A DNA stretch of 64,000 nucleotides from Papiliotrema nemorosa (Eukaryota; Basidiomycota; Tremellomycetes; Tremellales; Rhynchogastremaceae): the NCBI GenBank assembly GCA_032158125.1, contig JASKOT010000032.1, positions 124,001 through 188,000 of the forward strand, written 5' to 3'. The notes under the pieces were generated by a model. The model saw only the letters and a program-made list of their open reading frames with translations, made no database searches and was not told the origin of the DNA. Of the stretch, positions 11,137 through 22,092 are shown in pieces. How positions within the stretch are numbered: position 1 is the stretch's first letter; every line of letters starts with the position of its first letter. A program made the position numbers and the translations under genes.

Positions 11137-12430
11137 AGTTTAGCGAGGTACCGCGAGTTTTTCGTGAAGTCACAACTTTGGCAGGAGGTTGTTCCTGTCC
11201 GAGGTGAGGCGTATCGATCAGTATTCTGTCGCGTTGTCTGAGCATTTCACAGCATAGCATGCAGTATGAGTACCATGTAGAGTATCTGAGATACGGTCAT
11301 AGGATATCCTCAGACTCTTCTTGACCTTGTTTACGCAGATGATATGCACAGCGCCCACCGAAACGACCATCTAGTCGTGTGCATCCAGGCCCTCGTGAGC
11401 GTCACAAACTCTACGCCTCCCTCGTTTCATCCTTGGCTAATGAGGAGCTTGGAGTGAAAAAGGTGACATGGTGACCCGTCCAACGGTGCAACTCAGCTGG
11501 GTGGACCCTTTGGCTTCTACGCCAAACCTTTATTTGTTTATTTGTTTATTTTTCTCATGACTCTCTCTCGTCGCATCTGCGTCATGTGCCATTCATCCTG
11601 CATCCTGCGATTCGGCGTAGCAGCAGAGCATCTCTTGTCCTCGAACACGCAGTCTTGCGTGGAGTTGTGCGCTCGTTCAGATGGCGCACGTCGGGAAAGG
11701 GTGGCTGGGGATCGACGAGGATGACTGAATTGACTGATGTTTGTTTTTGACGAGGCTGATTTCTCTTTTCTTCCTTGCTCACTGTCTCAATACCACCTAT
11801 CCTATCCCATCCCATACCATCCTTGTGACGGTTTACCCACACTCTTTTGATACACCACGCTCCTTGCTTATACGTCCACACGACACGACCACGAATCCAC
11901 ACGACAATTGACGAACGACCTCCCACCTCGGTTCGAACCATCAGTCCCCTCTTCCCGATCTTCCCACTTGCTTGGACCGCATCAGTATCACTCATAGTTT
12001 GATCCGTATTGATCGGTCGGGATACCCATCGTCATAGCACAGCTCCAAACAAGACGCCTATTCGGGGTTGAAAATTGCGGGAACTCACGCTGAAACGATC
12101 CCGATCACACATCAAACACCATCATCGGTCCTCCTTGATCACTCACCCTTTGACACGTCGGTGGTCTCGACTTCGCACAAATATCACGATATAAGGACGA
12201 CGACAGACAAAGAACGTCCCCATTGATACCTTCACCCTTCGCCCTTCGCCTTTCTCATCAACCTCTTCTAGCTCTTCAGCTGCCCCACTGCCCGTTCGGC
12301 ACCTAGACCTCACCCAGGTCGACAAAACTAAAGACATCCTTTGGTCCTCGATCGCAGAGTTTCCTCTCCGCCCCGCTCATCCGCACTCACCGAGACCGAT
12401 ACTCTGCATCACTCAAATCGACTCTTCACA
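11137..12430. other. Intergenic region, 1.3 kb
   Basis: No convincing gene. It holds the 3' end of the MOB4 gene, a short TTTATTTG-type tandem at about 11,529-11,550, and a pyrimidine-rich stretch leading to the next start at 12,431 that probably is its promoter and long 5' UTR. A 137-codon open frame on the minus strand (11,995-11,582) lacks recognisable features and I do not call it. Confidence 0.6.
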
Positions 12431-13064
12431 ATGAGCCCTATTCGACCTAGACCTACCCCTCTCCAAACGCCCATGACGCCCCCACCGATGTACTCTACCC
12501 AATTCTCCACTCCCCCTCTATCGACCTCTTCCGCCTTTACCACACCCTCTTCTGCCTCGTCGTCCCAATCTTTCTTCTCTCCCGCCAGTCCTGTGCTCGT
12601 CACCCCCAAAGCCGAGAGGGAAATCATCATGGGTGGTTTAGTCTCTCGATCCCCCAGTTTCAACGCAGAAGAAGAGTACGATCTGTTCTCTGAAAAGTCA
12701 AAGAGACAGGGATCGATAGAAGTCCCGGGCATCGTTCTCAGTGAGTTTTTTTCTATGGCGCATAGTGACGATCTGACAAAAAGCCGAGCCGTTACCCGAC
12801 GTCCCACCTCGTTCGCCCTCCCCTCCTCTAAAGACTATAACTCTCCTGCAACCTGCATCTCTACCTATCCCCGAAAACACGATTTCGCAACACCGACCGT
12901 TCTCTCCTGCTTTCTTACAAGTGTTGCATGGCAATCGATGTGGAGGAAAAGCTACGACGACGGTGAAAAGTCTCTTATTGGTCGGTGGGATCTTACTCGG
13001 CGGATGGCATCTCTACACCTCATTGCAGAGTGGAACTTTGGATGACTTCGCCGGGGCTTTGTAA
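12431..13064 (+). CDS. Putative tail-anchored membrane protein, unknown function
   Basis: Not recognised as a family. ATG at 12,431; one 43-nt intron (12,741-12,783, GTGAGT...CTGAC...AG) joins two exons to give 196 aa. Splicing changes the frame and is supported because the spliced tail ends in a clean hydrophobic helix (SLLLVGGILLGGWHL) followed by 16 residues, whereas the unspliced frame gives no such helix. The first 100 residues are rich in Pro, Ser and Thr and probably disordered; a Pro-rich segment follows the splice. A single C-terminal helix with a short tail fits a tail-anchored protein of the ER or mitochondrial outer membrane. That topology is inference. Confidence 0.55.
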
Positions 13065-13417
13065 AGGACCAGCGAGGGCGGCTCTGCGCCCGTTCCCGAT
13101 GCTCTACCGAGATTGTCACTAAAGGCGCGGGATCAAGGACAATTGATGATGACTTTATGTGGATGGGACAAGTCGACAGAATTGCCCACAGTGACGATGT
13201 AATCGACATGACCCATTCCGCTCTAACGATCTATAGACGACGACTCGTAACTCTCATCCTCCCTTTGTATCTTAGACCTGGAAATGATCAAGACGCAGTA
13301 TGATCTTATCTATATCTATATCAACGATGCACCACATCCTATCCTATCATCGCCGCCACTCTGCACCTGTGAACATATCCGCTCATCTGTTGGCATGTTC
13401 TGAAGATTGCGCACCGG

Positions 13418-14335
13418 TCACCTCTCCAGCTCTGCAATCGTACCAGACCCCTTCCTCACCAGACACACCTCGTCCGCCCTCTCACTCTCTCTTACTTCCC
13501 ACCCCCTACCCAAACATGCCAGATCCACCAGATCCCCCTGTCCATCCCCCAGAAACCTCCCCTCGAACCCATCCATCGTCCTCATCTTTATCCTCCTCAC
13601 ATTATCCGGTAAATCCGACAAGAAACACCCTGAATAATGTGCGACTCTCACCACGGAAGTATACCAAAATTCCAGTCGGACCTCTTCCACCCTCTCCCAC
13701 AGATCCGCGCCGATGATCGGGGAAACAGAGTGGAAATGACGCAGATTACGGATGATTAAGATCCTTGGGGATAGGTGGGATAAGTGGGAAAGACGATCGA
13801 GGAGACGACAGGGGAATGTGATGGGGTAGTAGGGGTATGTCACTCTGTCAGGCTCGCAGAATGTCCAGCCGAGAGGCGAAGACATGTCCAGTTCTAATTT
13901 CAGACTCTGGACGTTAGGTAGAGGAGGATAATAACTCGGGCGGTCACAGGCCGTGTGCGGGTGTAAAGGTAGCGTGAGATGTTTGACCAGTGACAAGAGG
14001 CGAGTCTTGGAGAAAGGCGAGTGCTGCTTGTGGACGTAATGCGGTGGGATGGCGAATATGCTAGACAATTGGATAGGCGAAGGGGAGAGCGAGTTGTAGA
14101 GGATACAACGATCGACGTCAAAGATGCTTGAGGAGACGCAGAGGAGCCGAGAGAGCGTCTGGTCGGTACAGTAAAGACAGATACGGCGGAATATATCTGG
14201 GTGAGTAATTTGGGCCGTGATGTCGACAGAGATCAGTCCGACTTTGGCGATGTTGGGGAACTCTGGCGTGACTGCCTTGCCAGAGTGTCGGTATGTGCAC
14301 TCCGACCGGATCGGGGTGTAGAGTTTGTAGGGCAT
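13418..14335 (-). CDS. F-box-like protein, intronless
   Basis: An uninterrupted frame of 305 aa. Residues about 40-75 resemble a weak F-box: ITHPDIFRRICLYC, then LSRLLCVSSSIFDV, i.e. the leucine/isoleucine and SKxF-like pattern found in many lineage-specific basidiomycete F-box proteins. The remainder has irregular Leu-rich stretches and conserved-looking aromatic residues but no clear repeat. If the F-box is real the protein would bind Skp1 in an SCF ubiquitin ligase; the substrate cannot be guessed. Lack of introns is unusual next to neighbours with many. The 3' end converges with the tail-anchored gene, and 13,065-13,417 holds nothing else I can see. Confidence 0.5.
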   Translation of the reverse strand: MPYKLYTPIRSECTYRHSGKAVTPEFPNIAKVGLISVDITAQITHPDIFRRICLYCTDQTLSRLLCVSSSIFDVDRCILYNSLSPSPIQLSSIFAIPPHYVHKQHSPFSKTRLLSLVKHLTLPLHPHTACDRPSYYPPLPNVQSLKLELDMSSPLGWTFCEPDRVTYPYYPITFPCRLLDRLSHLSHLSPRILIIRNLRHFHSVSPIIGADLWERVEEVRLEFWYTSVVRVAHYSGCFLSDLPDNVRRIKMRTMDGFEGRFLGDGQGDLVDLACLGRGWEVRESERADEVCLVRKGSGTIAELER

Positions 14336-14805
14336 ATCAAGTTTGGTGAGGTTGTGAATTGAACCGTCAGTCTTGCTTGCACGCTTGTTTTATACCATTT
14401 CTTCATCTTGACGTCTTGCCGTTCGTGCGTGTTTCGACTCAAGCTAGTATAGCAGAGCCCGAAGCCATTTGCTGAAGAATCACCGTGAAGAACGCAAAGT
14501 GTCGGTAGTCTTGCCGAGGCAGCTAGGTGAGACACGTCCCGCGAAGCTTCCGTACGCGCACGCGACACCTCAGCGAATAAACATTATTGTACGTTTGTCG
14601 TGAGTCCTTGCGCCAGATAACAGCCTAAGCCTCTACCATATGGGGCGGTCGTATCGAAAGGACGCGATGGGATACATGGTGATACGGAGGTATGTCGAGG
14701 GATGCTGGGTATATATATCGGTCGGCCCTCAATACTGCAACTTGATGGTCGACAAACGGCACCTCCACTGTGGCTCTACAACAGGTCAAAGTCATCGAGC
14801 TACGA
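14336..14805. other. Spacer between F-box-like gene and IMP3
   Basis: About 470 bp holding the promoter of the F-box-like gene and the 3' UTR of IMP3 (both minus strand). No coding feature seen. Confidence 0.6.
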
Positions 14806-15513
14806 TCAGCGCCGTGCACGAACGGAATTGTAGATCCCGATAGGATCATGACCCACCTCGTCGTTATACTTCATGATGGTCCTCTTCCTTGCTGAAGTAT
14901 CCACCCATGTGACAAAGTCCTCTTGACGTCGTGTGATGAGCATAGCTGGGTCCGTGACGGGTTGAGTTCCTACTCGGATGTGTCCCTGCTCTATCGTCCT
15001 CACAGCCTGAAATCAGAATCCAACTCAAATGCCGCACAGGGCCACTCACATCGGATACCGTCTCGGACATCTTCAACCTCGCGACGACCACGGCTAACCT
15101 CCTCCTTGCCAAAGACGATACCGTCACTTTGTTCTCTACATCCGAAGGTTTCGAGCCCACATCTACTATCAGCGCCCTAAACCCCATTCCATCGCGACCT
15201 GCCAACTCACCCAGTACACCCATATCGTACAGCTTATTCAACATTTCGGCCTCTTTCTGTTGTCTAAAAGGATCGTCGGCGGGTAAGAGCGATAATCGAT
15301 GGATGAGCGATCTTAATGAACCGCAAATTTTGTTGTATTTGTGATAATCATCTCGATCTTGTATATGGTACATTCGCATCACCTTGATTTCTCGTTGAGA
15401 AGCATCTTGTTTCCACTGACCTATGAGCGCGGGTCATTGAATTAGATTCCACTTACACTAAGAAAGTCGACCTTTTTCAGGAGCTTCTGTTCGTGGTGCT
15501 TCAATTGCCTCAT
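14806..15513 (-). CDS. IMP3: U3 snoRNP protein IMP3
   Basis: Component of the small-subunit processome that pairs U3 snoRNA with pre-rRNA for early 18S processing in the nucleolus. Three exons. The start [18 protein letters not shown] matches the family's first residues, which fixes the ATG at 15,513. A 41-nt intron then leads to [19 protein letters not shown] and [18 protein letters not shown]. After the second intron an S4 RNA-binding domain ends the protein: [18 protein letters not shown], then [13 protein letters not shown] and the family tail KYNDE. IMP3 proteins are about 185 aa, close to this model. It is divergent from the La-motif gene. Confidence 0.93.
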
Positions 15514-16631
15514 GGTCGACTCGTTCTTAGGGGTCCAGCGAAGTTGTAGCAGGTAATGTATGGGTGGACAAGAAATGCTGAATTCGACAAAGTTGGGTGG
15601 CGAATATCGAGTCATGACTGATAAGCATCAGGTGATTTGTGCCACGTGTATCATTTTGTTACAAAGTCAGACGTCGAGAGAGACTGTCGAGGCAATGTCA
15701 GAGGTGTAGCAACGCGCATCAGAGGGTTCTGAAGAATCACCATCGCTCATCTCTTCCCTCCTCTCGACTCCCTCTTCAGCCCTTCCACAGGTCACACGGG
15801 ACCAGTCATCCCCACATCGATCTCCCTTTGTCGTCTGAAGCTTTCTGCGACGGCCACGACACTATCTGGACTTCGGATCCGCTCAGTTCTCAAAATCCTC
15901 GACTTACGAGTCGCTCAACGTAACTCTTCGTTGCAACCTCCTTATCATCCTTGCGCCACTTCTACTTGGCTGGATTGCAGAGTATAGTGTATTGTAAGAA
16001 GGAGTGGGAGTCGTTCAGGGTAGTCAGAGCAGTCACAGGGGGAGTATACCAGTATTGGTGAGTCATGATTATCATTCAACCTATACATCGATCAAGCTGA
16101 CGCAGACTTTTGTAGATCTCCTCGGGTTTCGCCTTTGCATTGCTCGCATAGTAGATCCAGCTTGGAGAAGCTCAGATTCTCTCGACCACATCTGGAGTCG
16201 CAGCAGTCGCTCTGGAATTTGTGAGCATCAATCCTCTGCGCCCCTTTTGTCAGACCTCCCCCATCATGCCCTCTCACACGCCCCGCCGGTCATCCCAAGT
16301 CTCCAATATCCCAAATGTTCCTTTCATCGCAAAATGGCTATGGCTAGAGGAGAAGAACAGGGTAAAGGCGGTCTCGGACGGCGCATACGAATTCAACCGA
16401 AACTTGTGCTTCATCATGGCCGATCCTCGCTGCTCATGCGCATCTCTCCTTTCTACCTCTTCCCACTTTACTCTCTTTTCAAACTTGCACCCTCATACTC
16501 TCACATGCGGTCTTGCCCATCACCGAGTCGTCCACCTGTAACCCTCTCTGCCGCTGTCCCCCTCTGCCAAAGTTTTACAATACGCTGACGCTATCTCTCT
16601 TCTTGACGTGCTCTACCTCTACGTCCCCAAC
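15514..16631. promoter_or_regulatory. Divergent promoter and probable 5' UTR of the La-motif gene
   Basis: About 1.1 kb between IMP3 (minus) and the La-motif gene (plus). A good intron (16,058-16,115, 58 nt, GTGAGT donor, CTGAC branch, TGTAG acceptor) sits here without a coding frame around it, so it probably lies in the 5' UTR. From 16,440 the sequence is rich in C and T, as in TOP-like leaders, but the transcription start cannot be read. Confidence 0.45.
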
Positions 16632-19592
16632 ATGCTCGCCGTGCAGCTATCACCACTCTCGCAATCCTCTTTCCCTCACCTCATTACCCCTCCTGCCGCT
16701 TTTGGTCAGACACTTGCTCGTACCCCCCGACGCTTCCCTAGCGGAATGTCCAACTCGCCACCTATCACATCCCCTCCATCTGTCTTCAACGCACTAGGCT
16801 CTTATGCCGATAGAATCAGAGACGCAAACGGTAAACCTATAGCTATCAGCGGGACATCTTCACCTTCCCCATCAAGCTCTCAACCCAAACCCCTGCCCGC
16901 TTCATCCAGCCATACCACCAACATGCCTTCATCCTCCTCCTCCACCCAACGCAATCCGGCCAAGCCGAGTACAAAGAATGAACCGAAAGAAGAGATGAAC
17001 AAAGCGGAAGATGATGGACCATGGGAGACTGTCCATTCAAGCAGGCAGAAACCTCGCCAGACGAACGGTAGCCATACGACCCATGGGGAGGAGAAGAAAT
17101 CTGCGGCCAATGCGTCTAGGAATTGGAGAGAACGTCCAGGAAAGGATACCAAGGAGAACAAAGACGACGAGGAGACCAAAAAGTCAATTTCGAGGAGCAA
17201 AAAAGCTGCTTCAGGCCCTTCTACCACCACTACCGAAAAGGAAAAGGAAAAGGAGAAGCCCACGAGCAAACCTTCGGTATTGAGTTCGAGCAGTAAACCG
17301 GCTTGGGGAGCTTTACCTCCTGCTGCACCCGTCAAGTTGGGTAGCCAGCAGCCGACAAGGTCTGTCTCGGCCAATGCGACTACGAGTAAAGCTGGAGAAG
17401 CCAGCAATAAAGCCAGTCGGACAGCGCCTTCTTCCCCCTCAATAAGCGCCACCACAAACCCATCTACCTCGGTCGCTTCGCCGAATACGACTGCAGAGAC
17501 CGCTTCAACGGCTACTGCGGCTACGAGCGTAGCTACGAAACCTGACGCCGAGGATGATGCGAGCTGGAGGTCTCAATCAAAGCAGGACTCAACGGAGAGT
17601 GCCCAGGTCAAGGAGACGCCTGTGGTCAAAGTGGCTGCTCCGCCACCGTCTGTCAATGCGTGGGATCTGCGGAAAAAAAATTTGAGTGGTTATAACCCAT
17701 CCCTGCCTCCTGCTTCGAGGCCATTAGGTGGTCACAACCCATTACCTGGGCAAGCGGCCTCTGGCGTCGCGCCATCCACGTCAGGCTCGTCAGCTGTGGT
17801 CCACTCCAACTCGTCTCCACTGCCCAATGGAGACGCCAAATCTGCCGAGGTACCCAAGAGCAGCAAAAAGAAGAAGAAGGCTGCGGCCGAGACGTCAATC
17901 GTCGCCGACCCAAGCCTGTGGCCGGATGTAGCCCAAGCTGCCGAAGCTACCAAGAAGGAGGAAGAGAAGAAAGAGGCTTTGAAGGCAAAGAAGGAGAGCG
18001 AAGAGGGTAGTGTCATTGACGAGGCAGCGGCAGGTAGTGAGTTTCAACAAGTTTGCAGACGTTGGCGAGCTGATCCCGCAGAAAAGCAAAAATGGAAGGC
18101 GATCCCGGCGGCTGAGCTACAGGCAGCCGCGGACCAACAAGCTGAAGCTGCCAGACAGCTAGCAGCTGCGAAGAAGAAGAGCAAGTTGGAAGCTGCGTCT
18201 GCCAATGCTGCGCCGTCCAAGGGCAAACCAAGGAATCGATCCGTCGATCCGAGTCGAGCTGGCATGGCTAATGGCCATGGCGAAGATGTCCGGTTACCCC
18301 CTCTGCCGCATGTCCCTCGAGGGGCCCCCGTCAAGCCTGTATTTGGCACCGTGCATGCTGGATCCGAAGCTGGGAGTCAATTTGAAGGTAGCATGACTGC
18401 TCGAAGGACTTCAGGCAGTACGCCCATGTCAAGGCAAACCAGCAATCAATCGCGCACTTCGGCCACGGGACCGTCTACTCATCTCGCCAGTCCGGCGAAA
18501 TCGGACACTCATCTCGATGCAATTCCCAATGGATCGCATTCCAAAGCCATGTCGTTGACCGGTAGCTCGCCCGTCCCGCAGGGCTCGTTCCCTGCTCACG
18601 GCAATGGGTTTCCTCGAGGGGGTCGAAGTGGAAGGTCGAGTTTTTCGGGTCGAGGTCGGCCGTTCCGAGGTGGTCCAGGCGGTATCAAGGGATACACCTC
18701 GCCCAATGCCGTGGTTCAAGGTTTACCCGCGGATAGTCTGTACGCTCGGGGCTACGGAATGGGCTTCAACACGTTTTATCCTGTTGGATCCGGTTCGCCC
18801 CAGATGGCCTCCATGTCTCAAGTCGCCCAATACAGCCAAGGCGCCTACGATCCCTCTCAAATGCAGTACATGCAATACAGCAGGAGTAATGCACCGCCGC
18901 CACCCATGCCGCAGACCACCGTGCCAGGTATCGATCCTCAGCGATTCTACGTGCTTGGTCAGGTCGAGTATTACTTTAGCATGCAGAACCTCGCCATGGA
19001 CTTTTTCCTGCGTCAACAGGTGAGCTCTCGCATGCCGTACCAATCTGAGCTAACACTCCAGATGGACTCTGAAGGCTGGATTGAGATTTCCATGATTGCC
19101 TCGTTCAACCGGCTCAAATCGCTCACTCCCGACGTTGCCATGGTCAAAGAAGTTATGCACCTTTCGTCCCTGCTTGAAGTTCGAGAAGACAAAGTCCGAC
19201 TAGCCGGCCTCGAATCCAAAAGATGGGTTTTGCCAGATGCCAAGCCGTCGACTTTCCCTCCAGACCCGATTACCGATACGTCCTCCATGTCAGCCTCGAC
19301 GCCCGGTCAAGAATCACATACACAATCTCTAGCCGATCAAGAGATTTCAGATCTTGCTTTGGGCGTCTCGGGGCTGCCAGGGTTGGGCATGGAGGATCTG
19401 AACGGGTCGGCGATTCCGATGCCAAAGTATGCGCCGGGGGATGTGGAGAATGCCTTGATGAAGAGTAGCATACCTACGAGCGCCAGTGGGAGCGTGTTAG
19501 CCGGCGATGAGGGGGAGGAGAAGGTGACTGAGACTCCTGGACAGACGAGTGCGAGTGGGGATGTCGAGGTTGAAAAGGTCGAATTGAGGTGA
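16632..19592 (+). CDS. La-related (LARP1-type) RNA-binding protein
   Basis: Large protein with one clear La motif near the C terminus: QRFYVLGQVEYYFSMQNLAM, DFFLRQQ, then after a 42-nt intron (19,020-19,061) MDSEGWIEISMIASFNRLKS and a segment ending in WVLP. The La motif without a following RRM and at the C-terminal end is the Slf1/Sro9/LARP1 layout, so a role in mRNA binding and translation is likely. The first ~750 residues are disordered, rich in Ser, Ala, Pro and Lys, with an RG-rich patch near 18,610-18,690 (RGGRSGRSSFSGRGRPFRGG). About 970 aa from the ATG at 16,632; another in-frame ATG at 16,746 is a plausible start. The intron length is divisible by three and has no stop, so retention would insert 14 residues in the La motif. 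Confidence 0.82.
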   Translation: MLAVQLSPLSQSSFPHLITPPAAFGQTLARTPRRFPSGMSNSPPITSPPSVFNALGSYADRIRDANGKPIAISGTSSPSPSSSQPKPLPASSSHTTNMPSSSSSTQRNPAKPSTKNEPKEEMNKAEDDGPWETVHSSRQKPRQTNGSHTTHGEEKKSAANASRNWRERPGKDTKENKDDEETKKSISRSKKAASGPSTTTTEKEKEKEKPTSKPSVLSSSSKPAWGALPPAAPVKLGSQQPTRSVSANATTSKAGEASNKASRTAPSSPSISATTNPSTSVASPNTTAETASTATAATSVATKPDAEDDASWRSQSKQDSTESAQVKETPVVKVAAPPPSVNAWDLRKKNLSGYNPSLPPASRPLGGHNPLPGQAASGVAPSTSGSSAVVHSNSSPLPNGDAKSAEVPKSSKKKKKAAAETSIVADPSLWPDVAQAAEATKKEEEKKEALKAKKESEEGSVIDEAAAGSEFQQVCRRWRADPAEKQKWKAIPAAELQAAADQQAEAARQLAAAKKKSKLEAASANAAPSKGKPRNRSVDPSRAGMANGHGEDVRLPPLPHVPRGAPVKPVFGTVHAGSEAGSQFEGSMTARRTSGSTPMSRQTSNQSRTSATGPSTHLASPAKSDTHLDAIPNGSHSKAMSLTGSSPVPQGSFPAHGNGFPRGGRSGRSSFSGRGRPFRGGPGGIKGYTSPNAVVQGLPADSLYARGYGMGFNTFYPVGSGSPQMASMSQVAQYSQGAYDPSQMQYMQYSRSNAPPPPMPQTTVPGIDPQRFYVLGQVEYYFSMQNLAMDFFLRQQVSSRMPYQSELTLQMDSEGWIEISMIASFNRLKSLTPDVAMVKEVMHLSSLLEVREDKVRLAGLESKRWVLPDAKPSTFPPDPITDTSSMSASTPGQESHTQSLADQEISDLALGVSGLPGLGMEDLNGSAIPMPKYAPGDVENALMKSSIPTSASGSVLAGDEGEEKVTETPGQTSASGDVEVEKVELR

Positions 19593-20515
19593 CATTGGAG
19601 TGTGAAGCAACGAATGAAGGCGTGGACGGTGAGCTTTTCAGAATCCCTGCCGAAGGGAGCTCATCTCAGGCGTTTTCAAGTGAATTCGAAGAGCAGGGAA
19701 AGGAGAGCGGAATGACAAGACGAAACCGACGACACCACTGCTTGAAGAATTGTATGGATTCGACCTGAAGACCCCGCAACTACCAATCACGACCTGATGA
19801 ACGATCATTTACTCTCTTGCCCTGGCATCATGGTCGACGACGATGACTATTAAGATGACTATACGCTCACGACCCGCTCGCCATCCTACGTCTTCTTCCC
19901 CTGTCTCTGACATCAATACGGTCATTCAACATTTACTCTCATGCGAGCATACAGATTCGCAACGACCCTGCCAATATAGCATGCTATTCCGTCACAGGAT
20001 CGATTTCCCTGCATATACATCTCCTCAATCGCCCAATTCCACGTCAAGGTCATACACATGTTTCTTTTAGCGTTTTCCTTCGTTTTGATCTGCCGAACAC
20101 CTGGCCTTATTTTCTCGGTCCTTTTTCCCATTCTTAGTCGGATATACAATTCGTTTTGATTCGTCTACATATTGTGCATAGTGATCTCTATGGCATGTAT
20201 CTGCTCATGCTGGATTGGGAGGAGTGCTCTCTGCCAGATACCCCGACGTGGCTAAGGAGTAAGGCGGATATCAAAGTGTTGATTCATGACGGTGACAAAG
20301 ATGGCACATCTAGAGATGTGGAATCTCGAGCGATTCGGGGGGAGATGGGTCACGTGATGTCGACTGAAACTTCTGTTGATGCATTTTGAACGTCGATCAG
20401 CATGGCTTTCTGCAATCATCCCTTTCACGAGGACGTTCCGACAGCTACACAGCGGCCTTGCATGCTGAGAGGGAGCATTTTCAACTCGATTCACACATCT
20501 TTTGCTCGCCACATC
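19593..20515. other. Spacer between La-motif gene and DIM1
   Basis: About 0.9 kb: 3' UTR of the La-motif gene and the promoter of DIM1, both on the plus strand. No further gene is supported. An in-frame ATG at 20,402 would lengthen DIM1 by 38 residues. Confidence 0.6.
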
Positions 20516-21831
<1,316 letters not shown>

Positions 21832-22092
21832 CTCACTACTAACAGCTCATTCGTGCTGTGCACCTGTTGTACCTCATTATCATGCATTTTGGTCGTCACC
21901 ATCGCTGGTTGCAAAAATCTTCTTGATCCCCTTGGCTTTCAGTGCGCCTGGCATCTTTATGACTCTCAAAATGGTTGTTCGTCAGTAACAAGCAAGGGAA
22001 GACGCGGAGATGACGGGTGAGGCCGGTGACGATGAGCATTCTACTACATCCAAGATATCATAATTTATGCATTGCTCGAGCTAGCGTTCCTA

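Noticed and set aside
11930..11941. GGTTCGAACC, which resembles a tRNA T-loop
   Set aside because: No matching acceptor, D or anticodon stems around it; I found no tRNA in the window.
11582..11995. Minus-strand frame of 137 codons in the intergenic region after MOB4
   Set aside because: Starts with ATG but has random composition, no splice continuation and no recognisable motif.
13300..13716. Plus-strand Pro/Ser-rich frame overlapping the F-box-like gene
   Set aside because: The minus-strand frame is longer, continuous and has protein-like structure; this one is its shadow.
16880..17455. Minus-strand 191-codon frame with Leu-rich runs
   Set aside because: Antisense of the disordered part of the La-motif protein; the hydrophobic runs arise from Lys/Ser/Glu codons read backwards.
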